Source: an uncultured Clostridia bacterium (GTDB lineage: Bacteria > Bacillota > Clostridia > Lachnospirales > Anaerotignaceae). Taken from it: a stretch of DNA of 64,000 bases. The translations under genes were made by a program, and so were the position numbers. The stretch lies in NCBI GenBank assembly GCA_902477755.1, contig CABSIK010000005.1, positions 1 to 64,000 of the forward strand, in the 5' to 3' direction. Positions 51,948 to 60,684 of this stretch are shown one piece after another; position 1 is the stretch's first letter, and every line of letters starts with the position of its first letter. The notes under the pieces are model-generated. The model searched no databases, had not been told where the DNA came from, and saw only the letters and a list, made by a program, of their open reading frames with translations.

Positions 51948-52871
51948 ATGAACACAAACAGAGCAAAGGACATTATGAACATCGCGGTCATGAATTTCAA
52001 AGTATGGACAGGCGATAAGGAAACCAACTTGGCACATATTGAGGAATATACCGTTGCTGCTGCCAAAAGGGGTGCAGATCTGGTGCTGTTCCCTGAAATG
52101 TGTTTGATGGGTTATGATTATTTTGTGGATGAAACCATCCCTATGGAACAGAAGATCGCTGTTACAGAAACCGCTCAGGGGCCTTCTGTAAAAAGAATCG
52201 AAAAAGTAGCAAAAGATTATGGCGTATATGTTATCTTTGGTATGTCTGAAAAAATGTCAGAGGATGCGACAGATCTGTATAACTCCGCAGTTGTGCTGGG
52301 GCCTGACGGTTTCATTGGCACATATCAGAAGATCCATCCTTTCGGCACAGAAAATCTGTGGTGCAAAAAAGGTGAAACACCTTTTATGTTTGACACAGAA
52401 TGGGGTCCCATTGGTCTGGGTATCTGCTATGACAGCTATCAGTTCCCTGAATTGGTACGCTATTATGTATATAAAGGCGCAAGACTGTACCTCAATCCCA
52501 CTGCCGTTATTGAGGAAATCCCCAATGAAGGCAGCAGAGAAGCTTTTGTCAGATGCTATACACCTCATCTGGAATACAGTGTTCTGGCAAGCTCTGTATA
52601 CATCGCAAGCTCCAACCTGACAGGCTATGACAGTGCTTCTTATTTCGGCGGCGGCAGCATGGTTATTGGGCCTAAAACAAACGCTTTCGGCGAAGTGGAT
52701 GTGGTACGTTATATCGGTGATGACAGGGATTATCAGGCAAAGATGTTTATCGGCACCATCGACCTGTCTTTGGCAGTGCGCCATCAGTGCACCGTAAATC
52801 CTTACGCTGGCACACCGGACTTCAGACCGGAAATTTATAAAAAATTCTATGAAGACCTGGAAGAAAAATAA
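51948..52871 (+). CDS. Carbon-nitrogen hydrolase (nitrilase superfamily)
   Basis: 307-aa amidase/nitrilase-fold enzyme hydrolysing C-N bonds of amides or nitriles. The Glu-Lys-Cys triad is complete: LVLFPEMCLMGYD (Glu near residue 50), TYQKIHPFG (Lys near 128) and LGICYDSYQFPE (Cys near 162). GGAGGC is seven bases before ATG 51948; the upstream extension runs into eutH. The family includes omega-amidases, carbamoyl-putrescine amidases and aliphatic amidases. Its place next to EutH suggests the imported substrate may be an amide, with the amine or acid passed to the rest of the pathway. Confidence 0.88.
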   Translation: MNTNRAKDIMNIAVMNFKVWTGDKETNLAHIEEYTVAAAKRGADLVLFPEMCLMGYDYFVDETIPMEQKIAVTETAQGPSVKRIEKVAKDYGVYVIFGMSEKMSEDATDLYNSAVVLGPDGFIGTYQKIHPFGTENLWCKKGETPFMFDTEWGPIGLGICYDSYQFPELVRYYVYKGARLYLNPTAVIEEIPNEGSREAFVRCYTPHLEYSVLASSVYIASSNLTGYDSASYFGGGSMVIGPKTNAFGEVDVVRYIGDDRDYQAKMFIGTIDLSLAVRHQCTVNPYAGTPDFRPEIYKKFYEDLEEK

Positions 52872-52883
52872 GGGGGATTAGAA

Positions 52884-53654
52884 ATGAAAAATGTAACATT
52901 TGACCTGACCGGAAAGGTTGCTTTGGTCATTGGCGGCACAACAGGCATTGGACATGCCATTGCTATGGAATATGCAAGATGGGGTGCCAATGTCATTGCA
53001 GTCAGCAGACGTGCCAATAAGTGCAAAGAAGTAGCTGACGAAATCCGGGCAGAAGGTGTACAGACTTTGGAATTTCCTGTAGACGCACAGGATAGAGAAC
53101 AGCTGGTACAGCTGAGAGATAAAGTTGTGGAAACCTTTGGACGCATTGATATTTTGGTCAATGCTGCCGGCGTGAATCGCAGATACAACGCAGAAGATTT
53201 CCCTATGGAAGAATATGATGCTGTTATGAATACAAACTGCCGTTCTCTGTTTATGAGCACGCAGGTCATTGGACAGCAGATGATACGTCAGGGTTATGGC
53301 AAGATCATTAACATCGCATCTATGGGTGCATATCTGGGCTTGAACCGTGTCGTTCCTTACTGCGGCAGCAAAGGCGCTGTTTTGCAGATGACAAAAGGTT
53401 TTGCCGTAGAATGGGCAAAATATAATGTGCAGGTGAATGCCATTGCGCCCGGTTACTTCAAAACAGAACTGACATCTGGGCTGCATGAAGATCCCGAAAG
53501 AGAACAGGCTGTTTTGAACCGCAACCCTATGAAACGTTGGGGTAATGTGGAAGAACTGACAGGCGCTGCCATTTTCCTGGCAACGGATGCGTCCTCTTTT
53601 GTAACAGGTACATGTATTCCTGTTGACGGCGGTATGCTGGCAATGGGCGTCTGA
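52884..53654 (+). CDS. Short-chain dehydrogenase/reductase
   Basis: 256-aa classical SDR. The cofactor motif is GGTTGIGHAIA (about residues 18-28), followed by NAAGV (about 89) and the catalytic Ser-Tyr-Lys with SMGAYLG...PYCGSKGA near 150-163. VSRRANK after the second strand suggests NADP(H), because a basic pair can bind the 2'-phosphate. AAGGGGGAT lies upstream of ATG 52884. In this operon it could reduce succinate semialdehyde to 4-hydroxybutyrate, since no iron-dependent 4-hydroxybutyrate dehydrogenase is present; by sequence it looks more like sugar-acid dehydrogenases. Confidence 0.88.
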   Translation: MKNVTFDLTGKVALVIGGTTGIGHAIAMEYARWGANVIAVSRRANKCKEVADEIRAEGVQTLEFPVDAQDREQLVQLRDKVVETFGRIDILVNAAGVNRRYNAEDFPMEEYDAVMNTNCRSLFMSTQVIGQQMIRQGYGKIINIASMGAYLGLNRVVPYCGSKGAVLQMTKGFAVEWAKYNVQVNAIAPGYFKTELTSGLHEDPEREQAVLNRNPMKRWGNVEELTGAAIFLATDASSFVTGTCIPVDGGMLAMGV

Positions 53655-53673
53655 AAAAAAGAATGGAACAAAG

Positions 53674-53710
53674 AAAATGCGGGGGATGCAAAAAATCCCT
53701 CGCATTTTTA
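53674..53710 (+). terminator. Terminator between the SDR and nfnA
   Basis: AAAATGCGGGGGAT pairs with ATCCCTCGCATTTT around an A-rich loop and ends TTTTT. It may attenuate the long sigma-54 transcript before nfnAB. Confidence 0.6.
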
Positions 53711-53728
53711 TCAGAAAGGAGAAAAAAT

Positions 53729-54583
53729 ATGTTTCGCATTGTCAATAAAAAAGAACTAAACAGTGCTGTGACACTGCTTGAAATCGAAGCCCCTTTTGTG
53801 GCAAAAAAAGCCAAAGCGGGGCAGTTTATTATTTTTCGCGTAGATGAATTCAGCGAACGTGTCCCTCTGACCATCGCTGATTATGACAGAGAAAAAGGCA
53901 CTGTCACCATCATCTTCCAGAAAGTGGGTCTGTCCACAAAACTGCTGGCAGCCAAAGAAGTTGGCGACTCCATCCGTGACTTTGTAGGCCCTCTGGGTGT
54001 TGCCACAGAATATGACGGCTTCAAGAAAGTTGCTGTTGTGGGCGGCGGCGTAGGCTGTGCCATCGCATATCCTCAGGCAAAAGCCCTCCACGAACTGGGC
54101 GTGGAAGTAGACGTCATTGCAGGCTTCAGAAACAAAGACATTGTCATTCTGGAAGACGAAATGAGCGCCGTTTCCGACAACTACTACCTGATGACCGATG
54201 ACGGCACAAAAGGCGAAAAAGGCTTCGTTACAGACAAGCTGAAATCCCTTATCGAAGCCGGCAATCAGTATGACGCTGTCATTGCCATTGGCCCCATCCC
54301 CATGATGAAATTCGTCAGCCTCACCACAAAACCTTACGGCATCAAGACCATCGTCAGCCTGAACCCCATTATGATTGACGGCACAGGCATGTGCGGCGGC
54401 TGTCGTGTCACCGTTGGCGGCAAGATCAAATTTGCCTGCGTAGACGGTCCCGACTTCGACGGACACGAAGTAGACTTTGACGAACTGATGAACCGCAACT
54501 CTGTTTACAAGAAAGAAGAAGCGGATCTGACAGAAAAACATATCTGCCGCATGGACAAAATGGCACAGGACTTGATTCACTAA
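53729..54583 (+). CDS. nfnA: NADH-dependent ferredoxin:NADP oxidoreductase, small subunit NfnA
   Basis: 284-aa subunit of the electron-bifurcating transhydrogenase that couples NADPH, NADH and ferredoxin. A FAD-binding domain (RVPLTIADYD near residue 50) and NAD domain (VGGGVGCAIAYPQAK near 108) are followed by a C-terminal [2Fe-2S] segment, GTGMCGGCRVTVGGKIKFAC near 220-239. ATG 53729 has AAAGGAG upstream. nfnB starts 14 bases after the stop. In this setting it can balance the NADH from hydroxybutyryl-CoA oxidation with ferredoxin and NADPH. Confidence 0.92.
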   Translation: MFRIVNKKELNSAVTLLEIEAPFVAKKAKAGQFIIFRVDEFSERVPLTIADYDREKGTVTIIFQKVGLSTKLLAAKEVGDSIRDFVGPLGVATEYDGFKKVAVVGGGVGCAIAYPQAKALHELGVEVDVIAGFRNKDIVILEDEMSAVSDNYYLMTDDGTKGEKGFVTDKLKSLIEAGNQYDAVIAIGPIPMMKFVSLTTKPYGIKTIVSLNPIMIDGTGMCGGCRVTVGGKIKFACVDGPDFDGHEVDFDELMNRNSVYKKEEADLTEKHICRMDKMAQDLIH

Positions 54584-54597
54584 GGAGGACGGAAACA

Positions 54598-55986
54598 ATG
54601 GCAAATATGAGCTTGGAAAAAATCAAAATGCCTGAACAGGCACCTGATGTGAGAAATAAAAACTTTGAAGAAGTAGCCATGGGCTACACAGCGGAAATGG
54701 CTATGGAAGAAGCCACACGCTGTCTGAACTGCAAACACAAACCCTGTGTCAGCGGATGTCCCGTAAACGTACGTATCCCCGAATTTATCGCGGAAGTAGC
54801 AAAAGGCGATTTTATGGCAGCTTATAAGATCATCACTTCCACAAACGCTCTGCCTGCTGTCTGCGGTCGTGTATGTCCTCAGGAAAGCCAGTGCGAATCC
54901 AAATGCGTTCGTGCCATCAAAGGCGAAGCTGTAGCCATCGGCCGTCTGGAACGGTTCGTGGCTGACTGGTACATGGCAAACTGTGACGAAATGCCCGAAA
55001 AACCCGCTCCGAACGGCAAAAAAGTAGCCGTTATCGGTTCCGGCCCTTCCTCTCTGGCATGTGCTGGCGACTTGGCAAAAGCAGGCTATGCCGTAACCAT
55101 TTTTGAAGCATTCCACACAGCCGGCGGCGTATTGGTTTACGGTATCCCCGAATTCCGTCTGCCTAAGGCTATTGTGCAGAAAGAAATCGACAAACTGTCT
55201 GCCCTGGGCGTAGAAGTCATGACAAACATGGTCATCGGCAAAGTATTATCCATCGACGAAATCATTGACGATATGGGTTATGACGCCGTATTCATCGGTA
55301 CCGGCGCAGGTCTGCCTTCCTTCATGGGCATCCCCGGCGAAGCACTGGTAGGCGTTTACTCTGCCAACGAATATCTAACTCGTATCAACCTGATGAAAGC
55401 TTACATCTCTGATTATGACACACCTATCCGCAAGAGCAAAGCTGTTGCTGTTGTAGGCGGCGGCAATGTAGCTATGGACGCCGCAAGATGCGCAAAGAGA
55501 ATGGGTGCGGAAAAAGTTTACATCGTTTACCGCCGTTCTGAAAAAGAAATGCCTGCCCGTCTGGAAGAAATCCATCACGCAAAAGAAGAAGGCATTGAAT
55601 TCCACCTGCTGCGTAATCCTGTAAAGATTCTGGATGACGGCAATGGTCAGGTATGCGGTATCGAATGTCTGAAAATGGAATTGGGTGAACCTGATGCCAG
55701 CGGCAGAAGAAGCCCCGTACCTGTGGAAGGCTCCAACTATGTCATCGACGTTGACACAGTGGTTATGTCCATCGGTACATCCCCCAATCCGCTCATCCGC
55801 AGCACCACAAAAGGGCTGGAAACCAACCGGAAGGGCTGTCTGGTAGTCAACGAAGAAACAAACCAGACCACCAGAGAAGGCGTTTATGCCGGCGGTGACG
55901 CCGTTACAGGGGCAGCTACCGTTATTCTGGCAATGGGCGCAGGCAAAAAAGCTGCGGCGGCCATTGATGAATATCTGAAGAAATAA
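54598..55986 (+). CDS. nfnB: NADH-dependent ferredoxin:NADP oxidoreductase, large subunit NfnB
   Basis: 462-aa flavoprotein resembling the glutamate synthase small subunit (gltA/gltD). The N-terminal region has two [4Fe-4S] motifs, CLNCKHKPCVSGCP and CGRVCPQESQCESKC. FAD binding is at GSGPSSLACAGDLAKAGY near residue 143 and NADP(H) binding at VGGGNVAMDAARCAKRMG near 288; GGDAVTGAATVILAMGAG closes the FAD site. With NfnA directly upstream, the NfnAB complex is more likely than a glutamate synthase. Followed by a strong terminator. Confidence 0.93.
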   Translation: MANMSLEKIKMPEQAPDVRNKNFEEVAMGYTAEMAMEEATRCLNCKHKPCVSGCPVNVRIPEFIAEVAKGDFMAAYKIITSTNALPAVCGRVCPQESQCESKCVRAIKGEAVAIGRLERFVADWYMANCDEMPEKPAPNGKKVAVIGSGPSSLACAGDLAKAGYAVTIFEAFHTAGGVLVYGIPEFRLPKAIVQKEIDKLSALGVEVMTNMVIGKVLSIDEIIDDMGYDAVFIGTGAGLPSFMGIPGEALVGVYSANEYLTRINLMKAYISDYDTPIRKSKAVAVVGGGNVAMDAARCAKRMGAEKVYIVYRRSEKEMPARLEEIHHAKEEGIEFHLLRNPVKILDDGNGQVCGIECLKMELGEPDASGRRSPVPVEGSNYVIDVDTVVMSIGTSPNPLIRSTTKGLETNRKGCLVVNEETNQTTREGVYAGGDAVTGAATVILAMGAGKKAAAAIDEYLKK

Positions 55987-55999
55987 AATTTACATCCAC

Positions 56000-56045
56000 G
56001 AAAAAATCCCTTCATCATCGTTTGAATGACGGAGGGATTTTTTCA
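56000..56045 (+). terminator. Terminator after nfnB
   Basis: AAAAAATCCCT and AGGGATTTTTT flank a partly paired loop (TCATC/GATGA-like). Confidence 0.75.
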
Positions 56046-56193
56046 TAGGAGATTTACAAAATATATCAAAATAAGTGGAATGCAAAAGTAGATGATCCGC
56101 AAGATTTCTGCATTTTATGGATTCAGTTTTACATGACGATGAAAAATTGAATCAAAAAATAGTTGTTTTCATGCAGGAATGAATTGTTGTGTT

Positions 56194-56439
56194 TTACTTG
56201 GGTGCTGATTTTTTATAGTTTCTGATAATGCCGTAAATGATCTGTAGGATGGTGTACCAGATAATAAATGTGACAATGGTCTGGAATACGCAAAGTTCCA
56301 AAGGAAATTGAAAATATGCGTATGTGCCGACAAATGTAGCAAGGCTGATGCTGGACGCCATAATTAAGACGATCTTGATGTATCCTTTGCGGAAGATCAG
56401 ATAGAAGAAAATGGTGAGCAACACAAAATAAATCCACAT
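56194..56439 (-). CDS. Small three-helix membrane protein, 81 aa
   Basis: Three hydrophobic segments (about residues 1-15, 20-42 and 47-70) end in a basic tail (RNYKKSAPK). GAGGTGAT precedes the ATG on the minus strand. I do not recognise the family. It follows the APC transporter gene in the same direction after a hairpin, so it may be made at a reduced level from the same transcript. A role as transporter accessory is possible but unproven. Confidence 0.6.
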   Translation of the reverse strand: MWIYFVLLTIFFYLIFRKGYIKIVLIMASSISLATFVGTYAYFQFPLELCVFQTIVTFIIWYTILQIIYGIIRNYKKSAPK

Positions 56440-56460
56440 AATATCACCTCTCTGTAGAAA

Positions 56461-56495
56461 AACAACAGGCAGATGTGATACTCCTGCCTGTTGTT
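56461..56495 (-). terminator. Hairpin after the APC transporter gene
   Basis: AACAACAGGCAG and CTGCCTGTTGTT pair perfectly around 11 bases. On the minus strand TTTTTC follows, so it can terminate or attenuate before the small membrane protein gene. Confidence 0.7.
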
Positions 56496-56502
56496 ATGGT
56501 TG

Positions 56503-57930
56503 TTATTTCAGCTTTTCCGGACGGGCATATTCTTCGCCGAAGAGCAGCAGCTCTCGCTCGGCTTCTGTTACAGTACCGAACTGAATTTTGTTGACGATCA
56601 CCAGGATGATACCGATGATGACCCAAAGCAGTACCATACCCCATTCATAAGGCCATTCCAGTGCGCCGGGGCCGATGGGCAGGTAAAGCACGATGAAGAA
56701 TAGACAGGATACGATTGCCATAAATCCGGTGAAGTAGCCGCCTGGTGCTTTCCAAGGACGTTTCAGATTAGGTTCTTTCTTCCGCAGCATAACAAAGGAA
56801 ATAGATACTGTCAGATAGGCAACAACGGTGCCGAAAGAGCTGGCATCAACAAACCAACCCAGTGCATTTTTCCCCAGCAGAGGAGAAATCAGCCCCAGAA
56901 CCCCTACCAGTGTGATGGCAGCTGTGGGAGAGCCATATTTAGGGTGAAGTTTGCTAAAAACAGTGGGCAGCATTTTTGCTCTGGACATGGAGAACAGGAT
57001 ACGTGTGCTGCCGACAAACATAGCATTCCAGCTTGTCAGGATACCGCCGATCCCGGCAATGATGATGAATGTGCCAAAGATTTTGGAGTTGAATACATAG
57101 GATGCCGCGTCAGCCAGAGGAATGGATGCAGATTGCAGGAAGTCCGCAGGTGCTGCAAAAGCGGTACCTACGATCATCATGATGTACCACAATACGCCCA
57201 GGAAGATGGCGAACAGTACCAGGATACCTACCTGGCGGATGGGGTAGTCCATTTCTTCGGATGCCTGCGGGATAACGTCAAACCCTACAAACATAGCAGG
57301 TGCTGCAACCAGTACGATGGAGATCCCACCGAAGCCGTCACGAATTGCAGGCGCCGCATTTGCAATATCGCCCAGAGTTACGCCGCCCAGGAAGAAGATC
57401 ACGCCGCCGGCAACCAGAGCGATGGCTGCGATGGTGTTGAAAATAGCGGCAAATTTCAGTCCGCGGTAGTGGCAGAACATAGTAAAGATGGTACCTGCCA
57501 TGCTGACAATGATGAATGGAACATAAACATCAAATCCTGCAATATTCCATAAGAATCCCACTTCAGGAAGGGGGATCAGATATGCTACAGCAGAGGCAAA
57601 GGCAGGACCTTCCCATGCGGCAACGGCAACGTAGGCAAAGGCAATTGCCCAACCGCTGAACCAGGCGAATTTATAACCACTGGCACGGTAACACCATACC
57701 ATAGAGCCCCCTGCCAGAGGCAGTGCGGGTGTCAGTTCTGCATAAGCCATACCTACAAAGCCGCAAAGAACGGCAGCGATGATAAATGCGATGATAGCGC
57801 CGATAGTACCTGCCGAAATGACCCAGCCGCCAGCCAGCATAACCCAGCCCCAGCCTACAATGGACCCAAAGGCAAATGCCCAGATATCTCCGCGTTTTAG
57901 CGTTTTGCTTAATGATTCCCGTTTTTCCAT
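56503..57930 (-). CDS. APC-family amino acid/amine permease
   Basis: 475-aa transporter with twelve helices. The first helix has the APC signature DIWAFAFGSIVGWGWVMLAGGW, here with Trp replacing the usual small residues; ELTPALPLAGGSMVWCYRASG is the conserved helix 2-3 region and PQASEEMDYP lies in helix 6-7. GGAG is ten bases before ATG 57930; the ATG at 57939 is too close. A minus-strand -24/-12 promoter lies at 58045-58062, so it is under sigma-54 and divergent from the aminotransferase gene. It probably imports the amino acid that the aminotransferase uses. Confidence 0.88.
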   Translation of the reverse strand: MEKRESLSKTLKRGDIWAFAFGSIVGWGWVMLAGGWVISAGTIGAIIAFIIAAVLCGFVGMAYAELTPALPLAGGSMVWCYRASGYKFAWFSGWAIAFAYVAVAAWEGPAFASAVAYLIPLPEVGFLWNIAGFDVYVPFIIVSMAGTIFTMFCHYRGLKFAAIFNTIAAIALVAGGVIFFLGGVTLGDIANAAPAIRDGFGGISIVLVAAPAMFVGFDVIPQASEEMDYPIRQVGILVLFAIFLGVLWYIMMIVGTAFAAPADFLQSASIPLADAASYVFNSKIFGTFIIIAGIGGILTSWNAMFVGSTRILFSMSRAKMLPTVFSKLHPKYGSPTAAITLVGVLGLISPLLGKNALGWFVDASSFGTVVAYLTVSISFVMLRKKEPNLKRPWKAPGGYFTGFMAIVSCLFFIVLYLPIGPGALEWPYEWGMVLLWVIIGIILVIVNKIQFGTVTEAERELLLFGEEYARPEKLK

Positions 57931-58044
57931 AGACAACATACTCCTTTCCTTATACGAGTGTGTGATGAGTAATGGTTTAGATTTGAATGGAATACATGCA
58001 TCTTTTTACCGGTAATTGTGCAAAACAAATCTGTTAATATGGAC

Positions 58045-58062
58045 AAGCAAAAAATATGCCAA
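58045..58062 (-). promoter_or_regulatory. Sigma-54 (-24/-12) promoter of the APC transporter gene
   Basis: On the minus strand TTGGCATATTTTTTGCTT: GG at 58060-58059, ten bases, GC at 58048-58047. It is about 100 bases from the ATG at 57930. No good TGATTC-N6-GAATCA site was found in this intergenic region. Confidence 0.75.
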
Positions 58063-58180
58063 ACAAACCAGATTTTTTACAAGATGTATATGCGGATTTG
58101 GAAAGAGGAAAAAGGTGGGTAGAGGAAGAAGAAGTGAAAGAGGTCATAAATATTTTATTTGTATGAGAAAAATTGTTCAT

Positions 58181-58198
58181 TTGGTATAAAATTTGCTC
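58181..58198 (+). promoter_or_regulatory. Sigma-54 (-24/-12) promoter of the aminotransferase gene
   Basis: TTGGTATAAAATTTGCTC: GG at 58183-58184, ten bases, GC at 58195-58196. The -24 element is TGGTAT rather than TGGCAC, so it may be weaker than the others. Confidence 0.6.
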
Positions 58199-58254
58199 AA
58201 TACTAAGACAGGACGATGTTCTGAAACTATTATGAAAAGAAAGAAGGAGATCAC

Positions 58255-59559
58255 ATGGAAAAATTCAACACAAAAAATTCAGAAGCCCTTTATCAGGAAA
58301 TTTGTCAGTACTTAGTTGATGGCGTAAGCAGTTCCTTCCATAAAGCCGCTGTGGAAGATTATCCCATTGCTATGACCCATGGCAAAGGCAGCAAACTGTA
58401 TGATGTGGATGGAAATGAATATATTGACTATATTGGTGGATTTGGCCCCATGATTATGGGGTATGCGCCGGATACAGTGAATGAAGCAGTGAAAGAGCAG
58501 GTGGATAGAGGTTCCCAGTTCTCCACACCTACAAAACAGCTGCTGGAACTGTCCAAAAAATTGACAGAAATCATCCCCTGCGCAGAAATGGTAAGTTTCC
58601 AGAGCTCCGGTACAGAAGCAAACATGCACGCATGGCGTGTTGCCAGAGCATATACAGGCAAACAGAAGATCGTAAAATTCGCTGGTCAGTATCATGGCTG
58701 GTCTGATGAACAGAAAATCAGTATCACAGCCAATGCAAAGACATTGGGGGATGAAAAAGCACCTGCACGAATCATGACAACGGCAGGTCAGCGTCAGGAA
58801 ACAGCTGATGATATCATCATCACAAGCTGGAACCGCGCAGATATTCTGGAAGCGCTGCTGGAAGAAAGGGGAAATGAAATTGCCGCTGTTGTGATGGAAG
58901 CTTATATGTGCGACGAAGGCCCCATTATGCCTCAGCCCGGCTATCTGGAAAAAGTACGTGAACTTTGCACAAAATATCATGTTGTACTGATCTTTGACGA
59001 AGTTATCACAGGTTTCCGTATGTCACTGGGCGGCGCCCAGCAGTATTTCGGCGTAACACCTGATATGGGTGTATTTGGTAAAGCCATTGCTGGCGGCTAT
59101 TCTTTGTCCATGGTATGCGGCAAGAAAGAAATCATGAGCTGTGGTGTACATCCTTCCGGTACATTCAACGCAACACCTATTTCTGTAGCGGCTGCTCTAG
59201 CCACCATCAAAGAATTGTCCAAGCCTGGTGTATATGAAAAAATGGAGCAGCTGGGTGAACTGTTCTGTGAAAAACTGCGTGCTTTGGGCAAAAAACATGG
59301 CGTTGCCCTGTATACAGAACATCATGGCGGCATTATCCAGCTGGAAATGGGCATGGAAAGAGCACCTAAGGATTACAAGGACTATCTGGAAAATGTGGAC
59401 AGCGGTATGTATGATCGTCTGTATCTGCTGACACGTGATTATGGTGTGCGTATCACATCTGCCAGAGGTCGTATTTATCTGACAACAGAACACACAGAAG
59501 AAGATATTTTGAAAACAATGGAAGTATTCGACCATGTTCTGCCTATGCTGAAAGGTTGA
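58255..59559 (+). CDS. Class III PLP aminotransferase (glutamate-1-semialdehyde aminomutase-like)
   Basis: 434-aa fold-type I enzyme. The PLP-binding region has SSGTEANMHAWRVARAYTG (about residue 120), YHGWSDEQ, DEVITGFRMSLGGAQ (Asp near 246) and the Schiff-base Lys in MGVFGKAIAGGYS near 273. It resembles HemL, but its context is catabolic: sigma-54 promoter, divergent amine permease, CoA-ester genes. Class III enzymes commonly act on omega-amino groups, so it may convert GABA or a related amine to a semialdehyde. AAGGAGA precedes ATG 58255. Confidence 0.87.
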   Translation: MEKFNTKNSEALYQEICQYLVDGVSSSFHKAAVEDYPIAMTHGKGSKLYDVDGNEYIDYIGGFGPMIMGYAPDTVNEAVKEQVDRGSQFSTPTKQLLELSKKLTEIIPCAEMVSFQSSGTEANMHAWRVARAYTGKQKIVKFAGQYHGWSDEQKISITANAKTLGDEKAPARIMTTAGQRQETADDIIITSWNRADILEALLEERGNEIAAVVMEAYMCDEGPIMPQPGYLEKVRELCTKYHVVLIFDEVITGFRMSLGGAQQYFGVTPDMGVFGKAIAGGYSLSMVCGKKEIMSCGVHPSGTFNATPISVAAALATIKELSKPGVYEKMEQLGELFCEKLRALGKKHGVALYTEHHGGIIQLEMGMERAPKDYKDYLENVDSGMYDRLYLLTRDYGVRITSARGRIYLTTEHTEEDILKTMEVFDHVLPMLKG

Positions 59560-59608
59560 TTTTTCAAGAGAAACAGGCAATTTCAATAAAATATGAAATT
59601 TTTGAAAA

Positions 59609-59642
59609 GCGGCGAGAAACAAGAACTCGCCGCTTTTGTTGT
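59609..59642 (+). terminator. Terminator after the aminotransferase gene
   Basis: AAAAGCGGCGAG and CTCGCCGCTTTT pair perfectly around about nine bases, then TTGTTGTT. Confidence 0.75.
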
Positions 59643-59692
59643 TATGCATCAATAGAAGATGATAGCTTTTTCTACAGAAAATAACAGAATGA

Positions 59693-59710
59693 TGATTTAT
59701 TACTGAATCA
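59693..59710. promoter_or_regulatory. Activator-binding palindrome upstream of the crotonase operon, site 1
   Basis: TGATTTATTACTGAATCA, one mismatch from TGATTC-N6-GAATCA. A weaker relative (TGATTT-N6-GAATGA) follows at 59711-59728. Confidence 0.6.
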
Positions 59711-59742
59711 TGATTTAAAAATGAATGAGAAAAAAACAAATT

Positions 59743-59760
59743 TGATTCGTAATTGAATCA
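59743..59760. promoter_or_regulatory. Activator-binding palindrome upstream of the crotonase operon, site 2
   Basis: TGATTCGTAATTGAATCA, perfect half-sites with a 6-base spacer, about 60 bases upstream of the -24 element. Confidence 0.7.
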
Positions 59761-59818
59761 TTTTGAAAAAAAAGAAACAAATTATTATTTTTGCCGTTGG
59801 TTTTACCGCATTTTTAAG

Positions 59819-59836
59819 TTGGCACGGATTATGCTG
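59819..59836 (+). promoter_or_regulatory. Sigma-54 (-24/-12) promoter of the crotonase pair
   Basis: TTGGCACGGATTATGCTG: GG at 59821-59822, ten bases, GC at 59833-59834. It is almost the same as the promoter at 45713-45731. Confidence 0.85.
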
Positions 59837-59882
59837 TTATATTTTATCAAAAATCACTGAAAGGAAAAACGGAGGAAAGCCT

Positions 59883-60662
59883 ATGGATTATCAATATGTG
59901 TTGCTCAACGTGAAAAACAGATTGGCTATTGTAACAGTCAATCGGCCGGAAGCATTGAATTCTTTGAACCGCGAGGTCATTGCGGATATTTACAACTGCA
60001 TGCAGGAAATTGACCGGAAGCAGCTGGCAGACTGCGTCATCCTTACCGGCGCAGGACGTTCCTTTATTGCCGGTGCGGATATTTCCACCATGGTGGAAAT
60101 GGAGGGATATGAAGGCAGAGACTGGACAAAAGCCGGAATGGATCTGATGGATCTGATCGAAAATATGCGGATGCCTGTTATTGCGGCTATCAATGGCTTT
60201 GCTTTGGGCGGTGGCTGTGAAATTGCCATGGCATGTGATATTCGCATTGCGTCTGTCAAGGCAAAATTTTCTCAGCCGGAAACGGGTCTGGGGCTGATCC
60301 CTGGTTATGGCGGAACCCAAAGACTGCCTCGTCTGGTGGGAAAAGGTATGGCAAAGTACATGATTCTGACAAATGAGATGATCAATGCAGAAGAAGCTTA
60401 CCGCATTGGTCTGGTACAAAAGCTGACACAGCCAGAAGAACTGATGGATACTGCCTATGAAGTTGCCCAGAAGATACTGAGCAAAGCCCCTCTGGCAACT
60501 CGAATGGCAAAACGCGCCATCAACGCGGCAACAAACACAGACCTGGCAACAGGCATCAATTATGAATTAGAAACCTACGACATTGCTTTCCGCTCCAAAG
60601 ACAGAAAAGAAGGCATGCAGGCGTTCCTAGAAAAAAGAAAACCCGAATTCCGGGATGAGTAA
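59883..60662 (+). CDS. Enoyl-CoA hydratase/isomerase family protein (crotonase paralogue 2)
   Basis: 259-aa crotonase-fold enzyme. Both catalytic acids are present: GGGCEIAMACDIRIAS (first Glu near residue 114) and SQPETGLGLIPGYGGTQRLP (second Glu near 134); the oxyanion segment is GRSFIAGADIS. AACGGAGGAAAG precedes ATG 59883; in-frame sequence further upstream includes the promoter and is not coding. It is followed after 22 bases by a second full crotonase, so two hydratases are made together under sigma-54 control. They may act on different acyl chains or in opposite directions. Confidence 0.9.
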   Translation: MDYQYVLLNVKNRLAIVTVNRPEALNSLNREVIADIYNCMQEIDRKQLADCVILTGAGRSFIAGADISTMVEMEGYEGRDWTKAGMDLMDLIENMRMPVIAAINGFALGGGCEIAMACDIRIASVKAKFSQPETGLGLIPGYGGTQRLPRLVGKGMAKYMILTNEMINAEEAYRIGLVQKLTQPEELMDTAYEVAQKILSKAPLATRMAKRAINAATNTDLATGINYELETYDIAFRSKDRKEGMQAFLEKRKPEFRDE

Positions 60663-60684
60663 GTGCATAAAGGAGGACTTGAAA

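Noticed and set aside
54598..55986. Glutamate synthase small subunit
   Set aside because: The fold is shared, but NfnA lies directly upstream and no large glutamate synthase subunit is present.
58255..59559. Heme-biosynthesis hemL (glutamate-1-semialdehyde aminomutase)
   Set aside because: The sequence is HemL-like, but no other heme gene is near, and the sigma-54 promoter and divergent permease point to catabolism.
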